A stretch of 64,000 nucleotides of DNA from Flagellimonas beolgyonensis (GTDB taxonomy: Bacteria > Bacteroidota > Bacteroidia > Flavobacteriales > Flavobacteriaceae): NCBI RefSeq assembly GCF_003992615.1, contig NZ_RZMY01000003.1, positions 250,501-314,500 of the forward strand, read 5' to 3'. A model generated the notes under the pieces. It saw only the letters and a list, made by a program, of their open reading frames with translations, had not been told where the DNA came from and did no database searches. Numbering within the stretch: position 1 is the first letter of the stretch; every line of letters starts with the position of its first letter. The translations under genes were made by a program, and so were the position numbers. Below are positions 61,774 through 64,000 of this stretch, piece by piece.

Positions 61774-61781
61774 CAAAACTA
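61774..61781 (-). promoter_or_regulatory. -7 element for pckA
   Basis: Minus strand reads TAGTTTTG, a perfect TAnnTTTG, 21 bases before the pckA start. No -33 TTG at the usual distance. The DUF423 remnant lies immediately upstream on the same strand. Confidence 0.5.
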
Positions 61782-61815
61782 GAAAATTATAACGTTTTCG
61801 TAAGGCATTTAAAGG

Positions 61816-61938
61816 TCAAAAGAGCTGTTTTTGGGTTAAAATGTGGTATCCTAAAAAAATCCAGCCCAAGATCAAGAAAACTCCTCCAATAGGTGTTAAA
61901 AATCCGAAAGTTTTAAAGTCAAATGCGGTTAAACTGTT
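61816..61938 (-). pseudogene. Orphan 3' remnant of a DUF423 gene
   Basis: Minus-strand frame of 40 codons plus TGA with no start: NSLTAFDFKTFGFLTPIG continues to WIFLGYHILTQKQLF. It aligns without gaps to residues 91-129 of the intact DUF423 protein encoded at 63116-63505. The part nearest the break is almost identical at DNA level (78 of 79 bases, 61861-61939 against 63158-63236), while the last dozen codons differ. The rest of the gap 61940-62087 shows nothing I can name. Confidence 0.85.
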
Positions 61939-61939
61939 C
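61836..61939. repeat. Direct repeat, copy A (DUF423 3' end)
   Basis: 104-base copy of 63133-63236 in the same orientation, no indels, with about six mismatches, nearly all in the first 25 bases. The two copies bracket a 1.2-kb segment holding the SH3-domain lipoprotein gene, like the boundaries of an insertion that duplicates a gene's 3' end. Confidence 0.85.
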
Positions 61940-62087
61940 GAGACCAACTGTTAAACACTCAGTAAAGCTTTTTTTATTTAGTAATCGCCTTGACTTTCCA
62001 TTTATCAATTGAAAACTCTCATCCATCAATTGAGCCACCTCATTTATGAAGAATCGTAATACTTTACCTGCTTAAAATCATGATCCT

Positions 62088-63071
62088 ATGAAATTGACAA
62101 AGGTTGTTTTTCCCATTTGTATTATACTCCTACTCATTTATGCATGCAACTCCAAATCTGAAAAAAAAGGAAGTTCATTGGAAAACCCAGAAATAGGGAA
62201 TACTATGGGCAATGAAATTTCTGACGAAGCCACAACCGCCGTATGCCTATGGCCAAAAGTTGGATTGAGGGACAAACCAGGAAGAAAGGATGCAAAGTAC
62301 CTTACAACCATTTATTTTGGTGAAACAGTAGCGTTCTTAAATGAAAAGGAAGTTGCAGAGGATGAAAAAGAATACCTAAAAATAAAACTCTCCGATGGAA
62401 GTGTAGGTTGGGTATATGAACACTTGTTTGCATTGGGTGGAGAATTGGCAATAATTAACAAGGAGACTGCCTTATACAAAAGACCTGATATCATGACTTT
62501 TGAAGGTGAAAAGTTGGAACCAATGGACATGGTGGTACAGTTCAAAAATGAGGAGCAAGGGGATTGGCACCAAATTACAGGCCTGAAACGAGAAAAGAAC
62601 GGATGGATTCAAGGAGACATTAGTGCCATACAAGATGAAGTAGATGTTAAATTGGGCATCTTATATTGGCGAGCTATGGAAGAATCAGCAGAAAAAAAAT
62701 ATGAGTTGCTTGAAAATATTTTAGAAAACCCAAATTTTAAAAAATCAAAACTGATCGATCATGTAAGCAACGCCTTGTATGATAATGGAGCTGAAGGAGA
62801 AGCGTTCTATATTGAAGAATTAAACACTTTTGAAAACCTATCCTCCAATAAATTGGGCATTAAAACCGAAATTGCCAATATCCGAAGTGAACCCAAGGCC
62901 GAGGAAGACAACATTTTATTTCAGGTTAAAAAAGGTGATATCTGTGATATCATGGAACAAGGTTCTTCTTTGCAAAAGGTTGGCAACCAAACCGATCGTT
63001 GGTATAAAATTAACTTCAAGGGAAAAGAAGGTTGGGTTTTTGGCCACAACACAACAAAGCAAAGAAATTAA
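62088..63071 (+). CDS. Bacterial SH3-domain lipoprotein, probably acquired
   Basis: 327 residues. Lipobox Cys 20 (LLLIYAC). At least two SH3b-type modules: VGLRDKPGRKDAKYLTTIYF with GSVGWVYEHLF (about 57-110), and IKTEIANIRSEPKAEEDNIL with GKEGWVFGHN at the C-terminus (about 260-322); a middle module around ALYKRPDIMTFEGEKL (about 125-175) is likely. SH3b domains bind peptidoglycan or proteins; no catalytic domain is present. The gene is clearly more AT-rich than its neighbours (15 G/C in 62701-62760 against 28 in 60481-60540) and sits between two copies of the DUF423 3' end. Confidence 0.85.
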   Translation: MKLTKVVFPICIILLLIYACNSKSEKKGSSLENPEIGNTMGNEISDEATTAVCLWPKVGLRDKPGRKDAKYLTTIYFGETVAFLNEKEVAEDEKEYLKIKLSDGSVGWVYEHLFALGGELAIINKETALYKRPDIMTFEGEKLEPMDMVVQFKNEEQGDWHQITGLKREKNGWIQGDISAIQDEVDVKLGILYWRAMEESAEKKYELLENILENPNFKKSKLIDHVSNALYDNGAEGEAFYIEELNTFENLSSNKLGIKTEIANIRSEPKAEEDNILFQVKKGDICDIMEQGSSLQKVGNQTDRWYKINFKGKEGWVFGHNTTKQRN

Positions 63072-63115
63072 AACCATCCAATTCTAATATCCCTTATAGA
63101 TTGTGTTTTTAGACA

Positions 63116-63505
63116 TCACTCCAATTTGCGGATTAAAAGGTGGTATCCTAATATACCCCAGCCCAAGATCAAGAAAACTCCTCCAATAGGTGTTAAAAAT
63201 CCGAAAGTTTTGAAGTCAAATGCGGTTAAACTGTTCAATGCCAATGCGTAAATCGAGAATGAGAACAGTACAACACCTACGACAACCATCAATAGTACTA
63301 GCTTTTTGATCCTATCCGAGCCTTGTGGCCAAAGTCCCAAAAAAAGCAAAAAGAGGGCGTGGTACATCTGATACCGGACACCCACCTCAAAAGTTTCCAC
63401 AGCATCGGCAGGGACCAACTTTTCCAATCCATGTGCGCCAAAAGCACCAAGAATGATTGCAAACATCCCCAATAGCACAGCGGTTAACAAAATTGTTCTG
63501 TTCAT
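63116..63505 (-). CDS. DUF423-family small membrane protein
   Basis: 129 residues from ATG 63505 (the frame can be extended only to a TTG at 63517). Four hydrophobic helices; the family opening LGAFGAHGLEKLVPADAVET and VRYQMYHALFLLFLGLW are diagnostic of DUF423 (YwdK/YgdD-like). Function unknown. The C-terminal 39 codons overlap a 104-base direct repeat whose second copy is the orphan remnant at 61816-61938, implying that the present 3' end was replaced during an insertion. Confidence 0.93.
   Translation of the reverse strand: MNRTILLTAVLLGMFAIILGAFGAHGLEKLVPADAVETFEVGVRYQMYHALFLLFLGLWPQGSDRIKKLVLLMVVVGVVLFSFSIYALALNSLTAFDFKTFGFLTPIGGVFLILGWGILGYHLLIRKLE
63133..63236. repeat. Direct repeat, copy B (inside the intact DUF423 gene)
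   Basis: Partner of copy A at 61836-61939. It lies within the intact DUF423 coding sequence. Confidence 0.85.
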
Positions 63506-63584
63506 AACTTTAAGCAATGATTTTTTTAGAAATATAACAATTTGATACCTTAGTATCCGTTTAAATCAAAAGTACGTAAATCAC

Positions 63585-64000
63585 ATGGTCCGAACTATTT
63601 TGGTCATTGGAGCGGGTAAATCAACCTCCTATCTTTTGGATTACTTTCTCAAGAAATCCCAATCGGAAAAACTTAGGCTGCGAATCGGCGATATTCATCC
63701 GGAAAATATACCTGAACAATTTGCGAAGCATCCCCATTGCGAAGTGTTCTCTCTGGACATTTTTAACGATGAGGAACGCAAAAATGCCATTTCAGATGCG
63801 TCCATTGTGGTCTCGATGCTTCCAGCCAGTTTACATAGTAAGGTAGCCGAGGATTGTATTGCGTACAAAAAACATCTGGTCACGGCTTCCTATATCAGTA
63901 AGGAAATTAAAGCTTTGGACGAGGAGGCCAAAAAGCATGGTTTGGTTTTTATGAATGAAATCGGTCTCGACCCGGGAATCGATCACATGAGTGCCATGGA
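63585..64000 (+). CDS. Saccharopine dehydrogenase-family protein, 3' end cut by window edge
   Basis: The first 138 codons are present, from ATG 63585, running off the window. The NAD(P)-binding loop is VIGAGKSTSYLLDYF, followed by IVVSMLPASLHSKVAEDCI and the diagnostic NEIGLDPGIDHMSAM of saccharopine dehydrogenase/reductase. These enzymes act in lysine catabolism or, in many Bacteroidota, on related amino acid derivatives. It is divergent from DUF423 with an 79-base gap. Confidence 0.92.
   Translation, partial: MVRTILVIGAGKSTSYLLDYFLKKSQSEKLRLRIGDIHPENIPEQFAKHPHCEVFSLDIFNDEERKNAISDASIVVSMLPASLHSKVAEDCIAYKKHLVTASYISKEIKALDEEAKKHGLVFMNEIGLDPGIDHMSAM

Noticed and set aside
62830..63087. 85-codon alternative-frame ORF at the end of the SH3 lipoprotein gene
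   Set aside because: It overlaps the SH3b domain in another frame and has no start context or family signature.

Overview
The window reads as chromosome of a marine-type Flavobacteriaceae (Bacteroidota), plausibly near Muricauda/Flagellimonas. The genus is inference. The family-level call rests on a SusC/SusD pair, two TonB-dependent receptors with an N-terminal carboxypeptidase-like domain, type IX secretion (T9SS) sorting domains, many short-lipobox lipoproteins, TAnnTTTG-type -7 promoter elements and little Shine-Dalgarno sequence. No rRNA, tRNA, CRISPR array, prophage or transposase gene was found.

Layout. 1-8330: left edge of a carbohydrate locus, with a truncated GH65 disaccharide phosphorylase and a LacI regulator on the minus strand, divergent from susC-susD, and a palindromic LacI-type operator between them. 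8591-16506: two large tandem calcium-motif (FG-GAP/VCBS, ASPIC/UnbV) lipoproteins followed by a vanadium-haloperoxidase-type PAP2 lipoprotein. 16526-31098: a membrane-anchored SRPBCC/GyrI-like protein, a propeller-like lipoprotein, a giant phosphoesterase/kinase-like/beta-barrel fusion, an HD-PycTM fusion, a GAF protein, an LpxH-like phosphoesterase, an exported class V aminotransferase, a membrane AraC regulator, an acyltransferase and a secreted hypothetical. 31118-39367 (minus): gamma-glutamyltransferase and penicillin-acylase-like lipoproteins, a TPM protein, then an Fe-S/redox run (ferredoxin, four-helix protein, ferredoxin-NADP reductase, Nfu, Mrp). 39567-44058: amidase lipoprotein, the trmB-lysE-atl operon and a MurG-like glycosyltransferase.

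43983-50861: a PhoR/PhoB-type two-component system divergent from a TonB receptor-lipoprotein pair, with an 11-bp-phased PhoB/PhoP-like box between them, then two miniature T9SS-CTD proteins. 50927-64000: mostly housekeeping: LuxE-like protein, tyrS, an epimerase, DUF4296-dihydroorotase-GT2 operon, GT39-DUF4271-hemD operon, pckA, then an AT-rich SH3-domain lipoprotein flanked by a partial duplication of the DUF423 3' end, DUF423, and a truncated saccharopine dehydrogenase.

The best candidates for undescribed biology are (i) the outer-membrane phosphoesterase/kinase-like/beta-barrel fusion at 18278-21991, (ii) the SusCD / double FG-GAP lipoprotein / haloperoxidase locus at 3596-16506, (iii) the HD-PycTM fusion and its neighbours at 22047-26636, and (iv) the 3'-end-regenerating insertion at 61816-63236.
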